From Acidobacteriota bacterium (GTDB lineage: Bacteria; Acidobacteriota; Terriglobia; UBA7540): DNA of 64,000 nucleotides. The stretch spans positions 1 to 64,000 of the forward strand of contig JAKAWG010000019.1 of the NCBI GenBank assembly GCA_021817045.1, in the 5' to 3' direction. This document shows, piece by piece, positions 36,560 through 45,010 of the stretch; within the stretch, counting starts at the first letter, position 1, and each line of letters begins with the position of its first letter. A model generated the notes under the pieces. The model was not told where the DNA came from. It saw only the letters and a list, made by a program, of their open reading frames with translations, and ran no database searches. The position numbers were made by a program, and so were the translations under genes.

Positions 36560-37720
36560 ATGAGATTACGATTATTGCAGAGTTTGCGACTCGCGACGCT
36601 GCTAATCCTGGCCGCAGCGAGCAGTCTCGCCGCCCAAGGTCCGGCGCTTTACACGAGGTGGATCAATTACACGCCGGCAAACGGGTTTCCCGAGGGCGAA
36701 GTCTATTGCGTGACGGTAGATGGCAACCGTGTTTGGGCGGGAACGGCCAATGGACTGGCGTTGATCGAAAACGGGCGAGTGAAGAGGGTCTTTACAACGG
36801 CGGACGGCTTGGCGGGTGACGCCGTGATGTCGGTGGCTGTGGACAAGCAAACCGGTGACGTCTGGGTCGGCACCTTTGGCGGGCTCAGCCGATATTCCGG
36901 TGGACGCTTTAAGAATTACACCAATCTCTCGAGCGGAGTAGCCAACGATCTAGTTTATGGCGTGGCCGTTCAGGGCCGATACGTTTGGGTCGCAACGGCG
37001 GCGGGCGTCAATCGCTTCGATACCTACACGGGCGCTTGGTCCATTTGGAATGAGACCAACGCGCCTTTCAACGAACCTTGGTGTTATGCCGTCTCCCTCA
37101 GCAAGAAAAAGGTCTATGTGGGCGTTTGGGGGGGCGGCGTGCTCGTCTATGACCTCGCCGGCCATTATTGGAAGCCTTACAGGGATCCCGACGGTTCGAT
37201 GGAAACCGTTTTGTACCGAAATCAAGGTCTCATTCACAACATCGTAAGCGGCATCGCCTATAACCATGAAACTCACATGTTTTGGGCCTCAACCTACTTC
37301 GGGTTGAGCGGCTTTGACGGCCGGAACTGGCACAATTACCTGACCAAGGACAGTGGCCTCGCCTCGGATTTCATCAACGCAGTCCAAACCCACGGCAATG
37401 AGGTGTGGGCCTGCACGCAGAAGGGGCTGAGCGAATTCGACTACAAGACTAAGATCTGGGTGACCTATCGCCCCGCCAACTGGCGCGCGCTGGACGCGGC
37501 GAAGGCCGTGAAGGATGGCCGGGGCGAGATTATCGTCACGCGGCCGGACGGCAACAAGAGCAAACTCGAGACCCCAACTTCACCGGCGCATAACTACATC
37601 CTCAATCTTGCTTTTCAGGGTAAGGATATTTGGGTCGCCACAGCGCAGGGTTTGAGTCACGGCATTATCCAATCTCAGCAGAAGGGAAAAATTAATGAGT
37701 CATCCACAAACGGACGTTGA
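36560..37720 (+). CDS. Exported 'regulator propeller' protein
   Basis: The product is 386 residues with a signal peptide (RLATLLILAAASSLAAQ). Repeated blades like VWAGTANGLALIENGRVKRV, VWVGTFGGLSRYSGGRFKNY and VWVATAAGVNRFDTYTGAWS match the two-component-regulator beta-propeller type usually fused to sensor kinases. No kinase or transmembrane helix follows, so it is a free periplasmic propeller. It lies 50 bases after the di-haem gene and overlaps the RidA gene by 26 bases. Ligand unknown. Confidence 0.82.
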   Translation: MRLRLLQSLRLATLLILAAASSLAAQGPALYTRWINYTPANGFPEGEVYCVTVDGNRVWAGTANGLALIENGRVKRVFTTADGLAGDAVMSVAVDKQTGDVWVGTFGGLSRYSGGRFKNYTNLSSGVANDLVYGVAVQGRYVWVATAAGVNRFDTYTGAWSIWNETNAPFNEPWCYAVSLSKKKVYVGVWGGGVLVYDLAGHYWKPYRDPDGSMETVLYRNQGLIHNIVSGIAYNHETHMFWASTYFGLSGFDGRNWHNYLTKDSGLASDFINAVQTHGNEVWACTQKGLSEFDYKTKIWVTYRPANWRALDAAKAVKDGRGEIIVTRPDGNKSKLETPTSPAHNYILNLAFQGKDIWVATAQGLSHGIIQSQQKGKINESSTNGR

Positions 37721-38219
37721 AATGACGCCAGCGGAGCACGCAACCCACGTACCGATTCAGAAGAAAGCCATCTCCGCGGCGCAAGCATTAAACGAAGCTT
37801 ATTGCTACGCGCGTCCTTCGTCGTTTTCACGCGGGCTGCGGTTGGATATCAGAGGAGTGACCATCCTCCTGATCTCCGGCACAGCAAGCGTAGGCGCCAA
37901 TGGTGAGACGCTATATCCGGGAGATTTCCAAGCCCAAACCTGGCGGACTTACCAGAATATCACCGACCTCCTCGCGTCGGAAGGCGCTACGTGGAACGAC
38001 GTTGTGCGAACGACATGCTACCTGCGAGACATCGAGCGTGACTACGCCACCTTCAACGAAATTCGGACGGAGTTCTTCAGAAGACAGGGCTTGGACCCGC
38101 TGCCCGCTTCCACGGGCATCCAGGCGATTTTGTGCCGCCCGGATTTGCTGATTGAAATCGAGGCGATGGCGATTTTCGAGTCGAACGGCAGTCCGAGCAA
38201 GAGCGGCCCGTCGCTTTGA
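37695..38219 (+). CDS. RidA/YjgF-family protein
   Basis: The product is 174 residues with no signal peptide. The core LISGTASVGANGETLYPGDF, TYQNITDLLASEGATWNDVV, the YLRDIERDY strand and GIQAILCRPDLLIEIEAMAI are clear RidA features. The typical enamine/imine deaminase Arg that follows the strand is replaced here by a less clear context (AILCRPD keeps an Arg). The N-terminal extension of about 30 residues is unusual. It lies in a cluster of periplasmic proteins although it appears cytoplasmic, suggesting that the cluster also handles an intracellular metabolite. Confidence 0.8.
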   Translation: MSHPQTDVEMTPAEHATHVPIQKKAISAAQALNEAYCYARPSSFSRGLRLDIRGVTILLISGTASVGANGETLYPGDFQAQTWRTYQNITDLLASEGATWNDVVRTTCYLRDIERDYATFNEIRTEFFRRQGLDPLPASTGIQAILCRPDLLIEIEAMAIFESNGSPSKSGPSL

Positions 38220-38243
38220 TGATGGCTGTTGTTGACCCGACTC

Positions 38244-38284
38244 TAGGGGCGGCGCCCCTGCCGGTCAAACATAGACCGCCGCGC
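38244..38284. repeat. Relative of the chromosomal palindromic repeat
   Basis: GGGGCGGCGCCCC is a hairpin, and CATAGACCGCCGC matches the 3' half of the repeats at 3089, 4454 and 9471. Its presence in the inner block suggests that this block comes from a related genome. Confidence 0.4.
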
Positions 38285-38322
38285 CGCTTCGCCGCAGCGG
38301 GGCGAGTAAAGCAGCGGTGACC

Positions 38323-38952
38323 ATGCGAATCGCCGGAAAAGTCGAGCTGGATGATCTTCCGCGAATCTGCCCGCTGATAAGCCGCAAGAACAATCCGAAG
38401 TTTAGCGGCGCGGAATTGCTCGTGGTGGAGGTCGGCCCTGCGAAGTTCGGCGGAGAACTTCCCGTCGTGATTGCCGGGCCTTGCGCGGTTGAGAGCGAGG
38501 AGCAGACGCTCCAAGTCGCGCGAAGCGTTAAATCAGCCGGTGCAAACATGCTGCGCGGCGGGGCCTTTAAGCCGCGAACGTCGCCGCATGACTTCCAAGG
38601 GCTGGGACTGGAAGGTTTGAAGATTCTGCGGGCGGCGGCAAAGGAAACACGTCTGCCCGTTGTGACGGAGGTGATTGACGTTCGTTTGGTTGAGACCGTC
38701 GCCCGGTACGTGGACCCCAGCCATGCCACCGGTGTCGCTTCTATGGTGGAGCAAGCCAGCCGCGCGGCCATCGAGGCAGGTTCGGATGGACTGATTATCG
38801 AAGTGTTTAGCGGACGCGCAGGCGCTGAGCGACCCAAGTGCGACGCGGATCAGGCCATTGATCCTCTGACTTTATCCAGAATCGTGCGCCACGCTCACCG
38901 AAAGGGGAATGGAACGGTGTTGGTGGTCGGGCACTGGTTCCGCTGCGCCTAG
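38323..38952 (+). pseudogene. DAHP synthase with internal deletion
   Basis: The product is 209 residues (GTG 38317 would add two), against about 340 for AroF/AroG type I-beta enzymes. It retains [45 protein letters not shown] and the late DPSHATG and CDADQAIDP. About 90 residues between VETVARY and DPSHATG are missing without a frame break. These include the conserved GARN-QNF and KRG blocks needed for substrate binding. The join is in frame, so a stable protein could be made, but normal 3-deoxy-arabino-heptulosonate-7-phosphate synthesis is unlikely. It is probably a decayed gene. Confidence 0.8.
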
Positions 38953-39023
38953 GACCGGGCGACAGGCGTAAGGCCTGCCCTCCGCCTACAACGCGCCGCA
39001 GAACAGGATGAGGAGGAACGCGA

Positions 39024-40391
39024 ATGAAGGCCATCCATTATGGAATCCTCGGGTGCCTTGTTCTTACGTTTTATGGGTCGGTCCAATCTGCTCTGGCGAG
39101 GAACGCCCACCGGAATCGGGTGGATCCAATTCCTTACGCCAACATGCCCAAATGGGCCGTTCCGTTCGGGCGGTTCCGCAAACCTTACCATCGTTGGTAT
39201 GTCGAGCCGAATACTCTCGGTTATGACGGCGCAGCGCGCGAAGTGCCCGACGGAATTCTAACCCACTTGAAAACAGTCAACATTGGAGTTCTTGCCCCAC
39301 TGGATCGTAATAATCCGGATTCAGCTTATGGAATTCCAATGCTTCACGGGGCCGAGTTGGCGGTCGAGCGTGCCAATGCGCGCGGTGGCAATGACGGAAT
39401 ACCTTTCGCTCTGAGAGTGCATGACGACTTGCCTCTTTGGGGGGCGTCTTGGATGGCCATCGTCAAGATGGACTACGATCAGCACGTGTGGGCCATGCTG
39501 GGCTCCGTCAATTCCGCCTCGACCCACATCGAGTTGCGTGCCACATTGAAACTCGAAATCCCGATCATTGACACCGCCACCAACGACCCTACCGTAACGG
39601 AGACACGAATCCCCTGGCTGCTGCACAATTTCCCGGACGACCGGCAGCAAGGTTACGCGCTGGCGGATTACATCTTCAATCAGCTCAAGCTGAGACATGT
39701 TGCCGTGCTGCGAGCCACCAACCGTTACGGGCGACTGGGCGACGCGGTGTTCCTTAATTGTGCGCGGCGACTCAGCCATCAACCTGTGCTCGAGGCCAAG
39801 TACAGTCCCGGCGAGCAAAGTTTTTCCACCCAATTAAGGATGTTGCGGGAACAAGGGATTGACGGTCTGGTGATTTGGGGGGATGCGTGGGAGGCGGGCC
39901 GGATTCTGAAGCAAATGCGCGCCTTGGGCATGAAGCAGCCGGTTTTCGCCAGCAGCCGCGTTTGCTCCCCCCAAGTCATTGAAATTGCGGGGCGAGCGGC
40001 TGAAGGACTGGTAACGGCTTGTGCCATGAATCCTGATCGAACGAATCCGAAATGGGTGCGGTTCCGGCAGGCGTTCCTCGGGCAATTTCATGCCGAGCCG
40101 GATGCTTATGCCGCCTACGCTTATGACGGAATGAATATTCTAATTGGCGCGATCCGAAAGGCCGGGCTCAATCGCGGCAAGATCATGGACGCGTTGCGCC
40201 AATACGAGATGAAGGGTTACCGAGGCGTTGCTGGCTACGCCTTCTTTGATTACACGCTGAATAACATTGCGCCGATCACCCTGGGTCGGGTGAGAAACGG
40301 CCATTTCATCTACTGGCCGGAGCGCCGCACAGATTGGGGAGGGCCAGTTCCATCGTTCATGCGGGCCGAGGCTCTTCAGGAAAGCCGCTAG
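39024..40391 (+). CDS. Type-1 periplasmic binding protein A
   Basis: GAGGAGG precedes the ATG; the product is 455 residues with a signal peptide (MKAIHYGILGCLVLTFYGSV). It has the branched-chain amino acid receptor fold: VNIGVLAPLDRNNPDSAYGI, MLHGAELAVERANARGG, VWAMLGSVNSASTHIEL and DGLVIWGDAWEAGRILKQMR. The N-terminal extension, with a DPIPYANMPKWAVPFGRFRK segment, is unusual. No ABC permease or ATPase is present, so it may deliver ligand to, or sense for, the periplasmic oxidoreductase system. It is the first of a related pair. Confidence 0.85.
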   Translation: MKAIHYGILGCLVLTFYGSVQSALARNAHRNRVDPIPYANMPKWAVPFGRFRKPYHRWYVEPNTLGYDGAAREVPDGILTHLKTVNIGVLAPLDRNNPDSAYGIPMLHGAELAVERANARGGNDGIPFALRVHDDLPLWGASWMAIVKMDYDQHVWAMLGSVNSASTHIELRATLKLEIPIIDTATNDPTVTETRIPWLLHNFPDDRQQGYALADYIFNQLKLRHVAVLRATNRYGRLGDAVFLNCARRLSHQPVLEAKYSPGEQSFSTQLRMLREQGIDGLVIWGDAWEAGRILKQMRALGMKQPVFASSRVCSPQVIEIAGRAAEGLVTACAMNPDRTNPKWVRFRQAFLGQFHAEPDAYAAYAYDGMNILIGAIRKAGLNRGKIMDALRQYEMKGYRGVAGYAFFDYTLNNIAPITLGRVRNGHFIYWPERRTDWGGPVPSFMRAEALQESR

Positions 40392-40410
40392 GACTGGACG
40401 CTACACTTCA

Positions 40411-41715
40411 ATGCTCTATAAACATCTCCTCGGCGACGCCCTTCTGCTGGTAGGGTTTACTGCTCTGGCGGGGTCAGTTGCTTGTTCCGCTCAGCAATCA
40501 AAGCCACAACCGCTGCCGTACGCCTCCATCGGCGCAGCCACCTACGATGGTCCCAACCGCGGATCCTCGTACGACTTGAAAGGGCCCATGATTCGCATCG
40601 GGTTGCTGGCGCCCCTCCACGGCCCGGAGGAGCCCGCTGGCCAAGCGATGGTCGCTGCGGCGAAGCTGGCGCTCCAAGATGCCTCTCGCGTATCGTGGCC
40701 TGACGGGCGCGAGCTTACCCTCGATACAGTGGATACGAGCGTTCCACCGTGGGGGGCGCTCGGAGACGAAATCATCCGGATGGTGATCCAGGAAAAGGTT
40801 GTCGCAATTATCACCTCGGCCAATGCGGTGTCGGCCCATCTGAGCGAGCAGATTGGCACCAAGATCGGGGTTCCAGTGTTGACGATGTCCAGCGATCCCA
40901 CGACGACGGAAATTCATCTGCCTTGGATCTTTCGCATGGGTCCCAGTGATAAACAGCAGGCCCGCCTCATCGCACAGAAGCTTTACCAAGAGGATGGCAT
41001 GCACCAAGTGCTGCTGGTGAGCGAAATGGGCCAGGACGGGTGCGCGGGCGCAACGGCATTCAGGAGGGCAGCCCACCGGCTCGGAGCTCCGCCTCCCATC
41101 TCATTCGTCGTTAACCCTTCTCAGCCAGACCCCGATCATTTGCTGGGATTGATAAGAGCTGATTTTCCACAGGCCCTCGTTCTGTGGACGGGTCCGCACG
41201 AAGCCAGCCAGGTAATCCCATTGGTCCGTCGGGCCGGTAATGGCGCCGTCATTTATCTTTGTCAGGCAGCCGCCCAGGCGGGTTCTGGCGTGGCCTTCCG
41301 TCCATCCGACGCGGCGTTTCAGCCAGCTCGACCGGGTGACCAGGCTTCGGTCGTGGTTTCTCGGCAATGGGGCAATCGCCCTGAGTTGCCATTTGCGCGG
41401 CGGTACGGAGCTGAGATGGGCAGGCAACCGACTCCGGTCGCCGCCGAGACCTACGATGCTGTGACCCTGATTGCTCAGGCACTTCGCAGAGCCGGCCCAA
41501 ACCGGGCTCGTCTGCGCGACCAACTCGCGGCGGTTCAAGGCTTCCACGGTGCCTCGGGGCTGATTTCCTTTGATAATCAAGGAAACAACCGCGCAACCCT
41601 AAAGCTTATTATCCTTCGATTATTCAAACGTCCAGAGACAAAGGCAGACGCGAGACCGGTCTCCGATTTCGAGGCTTTCTCGAGCAAGAAAGAATTGCTC
41701 GGCAGAACAGAATAG
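40411..41715 (+). CDS. Type-1 periplasmic binding protein B
   Basis: The product is 434 residues with a signal peptide ending near ALAGSVACSAQQ, possibly a weak lipobox. It is a paralogue of its neighbour: LPYASIGAATYDGPNRGSSY, IRIGLLAPLHGPEEPAGQAM, VVAIITSANAVSAHLSEQIG and ALVLWTGPHEASQVIPLVRR. The two share the YDG...IGxLAPL start, suggesting a tandem duplication. Spacing to the neighbour is 19 bases and to the GMC gene 23 bases, so it is probably one transcript. The substrate is unknown. Confidence 0.84.
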   Translation: MLYKHLLGDALLLVGFTALAGSVACSAQQSKPQPLPYASIGAATYDGPNRGSSYDLKGPMIRIGLLAPLHGPEEPAGQAMVAAAKLALQDASRVSWPDGRELTLDTVDTSVPPWGALGDEIIRMVIQEKVVAIITSANAVSAHLSEQIGTKIGVPVLTMSSDPTTTEIHLPWIFRMGPSDKQQARLIAQKLYQEDGMHQVLLVSEMGQDGCAGATAFRRAAHRLGAPPPISFVVNPSQPDPDHLLGLIRADFPQALVLWTGPHEASQVIPLVRRAGNGAVIYLCQAAAQAGSGVAFRPSDAAFQPARPGDQASVVVSRQWGNRPELPFARRYGAEMGRQPTPVAAETYDAVTLIAQALRRAGPNRARLRDQLAAVQGFHGASGLISFDNQGNNRATLKLIILRLFKRPETKADARPVSDFEAFSSKKELLGRTE

Positions 41716-41738
41716 GTGACCGATTTGAGGAGAACATC

Positions 41739-43448
41739 ATGGCGGGGTTGATTTCGAGCTCTAAACCCTATGACGTCATTATTGTTGGGTCCGGGGCGGG
41801 TGGCGCGATGGCAGCGTATGTCCTCACGCGGGCGGGAGCGAAGTGTCTGATGCTGGAAGCCGGGGATCGGTATGATGCCGCCCGCGATTCCAAGTGGCTT
41901 GAGTGGGTGTACGACGCGCCGCATCGCGCCGCGGCGCCTCCCGCGACGGCTGGCTTTGATTCCTTTCTGGCTGCGGTGGGTGGTTGGCAGGTGCCGGGCG
42001 AGCCTTATACCTCAGCACTTGGCACAGAGTGGATGTGGTTCCGCTCACGAATGCTGGGAGGCCGCACGAACGCCTGGGGACGCATCTCGCTGCGAATGGG
42101 CCCTTACGATTTCAAGCCTTACAGCCGTGACGGCAAAGGTTTCGACTGGCCGATTACCTACGACGACCTGGCACCGTACTATGACCGTGTCGAAGAATTA
42201 ATCGGTGTCTTCGGCTCCATCGAGCACATCGAAAACCTTCCCGATGGGAAATTTCTGCCTCCTCCCGTGCCCCGCTGCTACGAACTGCTAGTCCAGAAGG
42301 CATGTCGGAATCTTGGTATTCCTTGCATCCCCTCCCGTTTGGCGATTCTTACCCGCCCGCTCAACGGCCGTCCCCACTGCCATTACGTACATCAGTGCGG
42401 CCGCTGCTGCCGCCTAGGGTCCAACTTTTCTTCTCCCGTCGTGCTGCTGATGCCCGCGCGTAACACAGGTAACCTTGAAATCCGAAGCAACGCGATGGTG
42501 CGTGAGGTGTTGACCGGGCCCGATGGTTCGGTTACCGGTGTTTCTTACATTGACAAAAAGTCACGCCAGGAAATTCAGGTCCTCGGCAAAGTGCTTGTAC
42601 TGGCGGCGAGCTCGTGCGAGACAGCACGCCTTCTGTTGAACTCGCGCAGCGGTCGCTTTCCCCAAGGGTTGGCCAATTCCAGTGGCGTGGTCGGCAAATA
42701 CTTGATGGATACGGTGATGTCGGATGTCACGGGGTTTTTCCCGCGCATGATGGCTCTGCCGCCTCATAACGAAGACGGCGTGGGTGGCATGCACCTCTAT
42801 ATGCCATGGTGGAACTACCAAAAGCAGCTTCGTCACGAACTGCCTTTCTCGCGGGGTTACCACATCGAATTCGGCGGGGGACGCGCCGGGATGCCGGCGC
42901 CCGGAGTGCTCAGCGGATCTGAAAATTATCTGGGTGGCGGATATGGCGAGGCGCTGAAGGAGAGGTGTCGGAAGCTCTATGGTTCTTTCATCGGCTTCCA
43001 TGGCCGCGGCGCGATGATCCCAAACGCCGAGAGCTATTGCGGGATTGACACAAACGTTTTGGACCAATGGGGGATCCCAACTTTGAAATTTCATTTCAAG
43101 TGGAGCGGTGAAGAAATTCGCATGGCGCGCCACATGGAAGAAACGTTCGCTGAGATCGTCGAGACGGCTGGCGGCAAAGTGGTGCAATCCGCCGGGCCGG
43201 AAAGCCACTGGGGGATCTCTTGCGGTGGGCAAGGGATTCATGAGGTAGGCACGGTTCGCATGGGAGCCGACCCGAAAACGTCGGTGCTGAATCCGCATGG
43301 GCAGGCATGGGATTGCAAGAATCTTTTTGTCGCCGATGGGGGTCCCTTTGTCAGCCTTGGCGATAAAAATCCTACGTTGACCATCTTGGCACTGGCTTGG
43401 CGAACGTCGGAATACATCGCGGAGCAGGTGAGAAAGAGGAATGTCTAA
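41739..43448 (+). CDS. GMC-family flavin oxidoreductase
   Basis: The product is 569 residues with GAGGAG before the ATG. It has FAD-binding DVIIVGSGAGGAMAAYVLTR at the N terminus, the RMLGGRTNAWG block, LAASSCETARLLLNS, the catalytic HEVGTVRMG and a C-terminal NPTLTILALAWRTSEYI. It lacks its own signal peptide. GMC enzymes of this branch work as the large subunit of membrane-bound sugar/alcohol dehydrogenases together with a Tat-exported subunit-3-like protein, which is the next gene and starts at the last base of this one (TAATG). Co-export on that partner's Tat signal is likely. The electron acceptor would be a cytochrome c. Substrate unknown. Confidence 0.9.
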   Translation: MAGLISSSKPYDVIIVGSGAGGAMAAYVLTRAGAKCLMLEAGDRYDAARDSKWLEWVYDAPHRAAAPPATAGFDSFLAAVGGWQVPGEPYTSALGTEWMWFRSRMLGGRTNAWGRISLRMGPYDFKPYSRDGKGFDWPITYDDLAPYYDRVEELIGVFGSIEHIENLPDGKFLPPPVPRCYELLVQKACRNLGIPCIPSRLAILTRPLNGRPHCHYVHQCGRCCRLGSNFSSPVVLLMPARNTGNLEIRSNAMVREVLTGPDGSVTGVSYIDKKSRQEIQVLGKVLVLAASSCETARLLLNSRSGRFPQGLANSSGVVGKYLMDTVMSDVTGFFPRMMALPPHNEDGVGGMHLYMPWWNYQKQLRHELPFSRGYHIEFGGGRAGMPAPGVLSGSENYLGGGYGEALKERCRKLYGSFIGFHGRGAMIPNAESYCGIDTNVLDQWGIPTLKFHFKWSGEEIRMARHMEETFAEIVETAGGKVVQSAGPESHWGISCGGQGIHEVGTVRMGADPKTSVLNPHGQAWDCKNLFVADGGPFVSLGDKNPTLTILALAWRTSEYIAEQVRKRNV

Positions 43449-44074
43449 TGACGATGGGAAACAATTCCCGCTTGCGATTTGAGCGTCGTGATTTGCTTAA
43501 GACGCTGCTCGCGGCGCCGACCGTGGCACTGGTTCCAGGCGGCCTGGGACGGCCTGGATTAGCACAACCGGTAACGAGCCCGTCTGAATTTGCGGGTGCG
43601 AGGTCCACAAATCAGGCGAAGGTCTTGAGCACGCATGAATGGAAAACGATAACCGTTTTATGCGCGCTGATCATCCCGGCGGATGCTCGGTCAATGAGCG
43701 CAGCCGAGGAGGGAGTGCCGGCATTCATTGACGATTGGCTCGACTTCAAGCGCGGCGACCTTCTGGTTGAGATTCGCGGCGGACTGACGTGGCTGGACAT
43801 AGAGTGTCAACGGTCGTTCGGGCTTAATTTCGCGGATTGCTCGGTTTCTCAGCAACGGCAGATACTTGACCGCATCGCGTACCCTCAAAAGGCAGCCGCT
43901 GAAGTGGCCGCGGCAGTGGCATTTTTTAACAGACTCCGCGACCTTGTGATAAGTGGCTTCTTCACGAGTCGGGCGGGAATCAGGGACTTGCCTTACATCG
44001 GCAACGAACCACAATCGGAGTGGAACGGCTGTCCAGCTACGGCGCTGGCGCAGCTCGGAATCCATGAACCATAG
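43448..44074 (+). CDS. Gluconate 2-dehydrogenase subunit 3-like protein
   Basis: The start at 43448 gives 208 residues. The N terminus has a Tat-type signal (FERRDLLKTLLAAPTVALVP). The rest matches the Gluconate_2-dh3 domain: TITVLCALIIPADARSMSAA, GVPAFIDDWLDFKRGDLL, FFNRLRDLVISGFFTS and YIGNEPQSEWNGCP. Such small subunits escort the GMC flavoprotein through the Tat pathway and stay in the complex. It is the last gene of the redox cluster; about 40 bases later a truncated integrase begins on the other strand. Confidence 0.88.
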   Translation: MTMGNNSRLRFERRDLLKTLLAAPTVALVPGGLGRPGLAQPVTSPSEFAGARSTNQAKVLSTHEWKTITVLCALIIPADARSMSAAEEGVPAFIDDWLDFKRGDLLVEIRGGLTWLDIECQRSFGLNFADCSVSQQRQILDRIAYPQKAAAEVAAAVAFFNRLRDLVISGFFTSRAGIRDLPYIGNEPQSEWNGCPATALAQLGIHEP

Positions 44075-44116
44075 AAGTGACCGACGTCGCAGAAAACCGG
44101 CCGGGCTGGAAGGAGC

Positions 44117-44716
44117 CGGAACGGTCCTGTTGTGACCACGCTTTCCAACCAAGTCCACGATGGCGCGGTGGTCTGCGCGTCGCTGGACCAGATCAACGGT
44201 CAGTTCGGCGAGTTCACGACGCCGAAGGCCGCAGCCCAGCAGGACGGCGAGGAGGGCTTGATTGCGCTTGGCTTTGAGAGTCTGGGTACCCAGCGCCTGC
44301 CAAAGACGACGAGCTTCCTCCGCCGTCAACCAATTCCCAAGCACGACCCCGAGTTTCGGGGCTCCCTCGACCTGACGTATGCCGGCGGCAAGCTCCGGGC
44401 TCAGTAGCCCGGCATCGGCAGCCTCATACGCGAGTCGGCGGACCGCAGCCAATTGCACGTTGATCGTCCGCGGCGCTAGTTGTCGAGCTTCAAGATGAAT
44501 TCGGTAACGCGTTACGACCGTTTTGTTGAAAGACAGGCGAGGCTCGGAACAGTACCATGCAATGAATTCATCGATGGAATGTCGGTAGCCGCGTTGCGAC
44601 TCCGGCGAGCGTAGGCTGTTGAGCACCGCTGACCTTGCTTGATCAAGATCGGGCAGTCCGAGCTTCATCTTCGGCTGGCGAGATTTCCTAGCGCGGAGTC
44701 TTCTGTTTCGTCTCAT
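44117..44716 (-). pseudogene. Truncated XerC-like tyrosine integrase
   Basis: The start (44716) has AGGAGG 9 bases upstream. The N-terminal SAM-like core-binding part is complete: LGLPDLDQARSAVLNSLRSP, QRGYRHSIDEFIAWYCSEPR and RTINVQLAAVRRLAYEAADA. The catalytic domain begins with ALLAVLLGCGLRRRELAELT, which includes the first catalytic Arg, and HRAIVDLVGKRGHNRTVP. After that, at about 44116, homology stops abruptly and the frame runs on into the antisense of the dehydrogenase gene. The remaining catalytic residues are lost. The breakpoint marks the right end of the inner block. Confidence 0.82.
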
Positions 44717-44863
44717 AGCCAGCCGCCTCCTGACGGCTGGCATTGAGCATAGGGGGCTGGCCCAGCATCAAAAACTGAGCACCTTCACGCCCTACGAGGA
44801 ACAATCGCGTAGTTCTCTGAAGAGTAGGAAAAGAAAGGCAACTTCAGCTCAACTTGACGATAA

Positions 44864-44985
44864 GTCGGCTACTCGGAGAATATCGGGAGGTCAGTTGACG
44901 GTTATGTCGGCTACCCGGAAACCTGATACCCCGCCGCCAAATCGTCCCCAAGGAATAGACGCCGAGTTAGTCGGCTATTATTCCC
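44864..44985. repeat. Three GTCGGCTA direct repeats
   Basis: GTCGGCTACTCGG (44864), GTCGGCTACCCGG (44906) and GTCGGCTATTATT (44970) lie between the integrase start and the Rad50-like gene. They may be recombinase arm sites or a regulatory array. The rest of this gap carries only the Shine-Dalgarno of the next gene. Confidence 0.45.
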
Positions 44986-45010
44986 AGCCATCCGAGAAGG
45001 AGGTCCGCCC

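Noticed and set aside
44117-44743. Full 350-residue integrase reading on to 43691
   Set aside because: Homology ends at about 44116; beyond it the frame is just the antisense of the gluconate-dehydrogenase-like gene.
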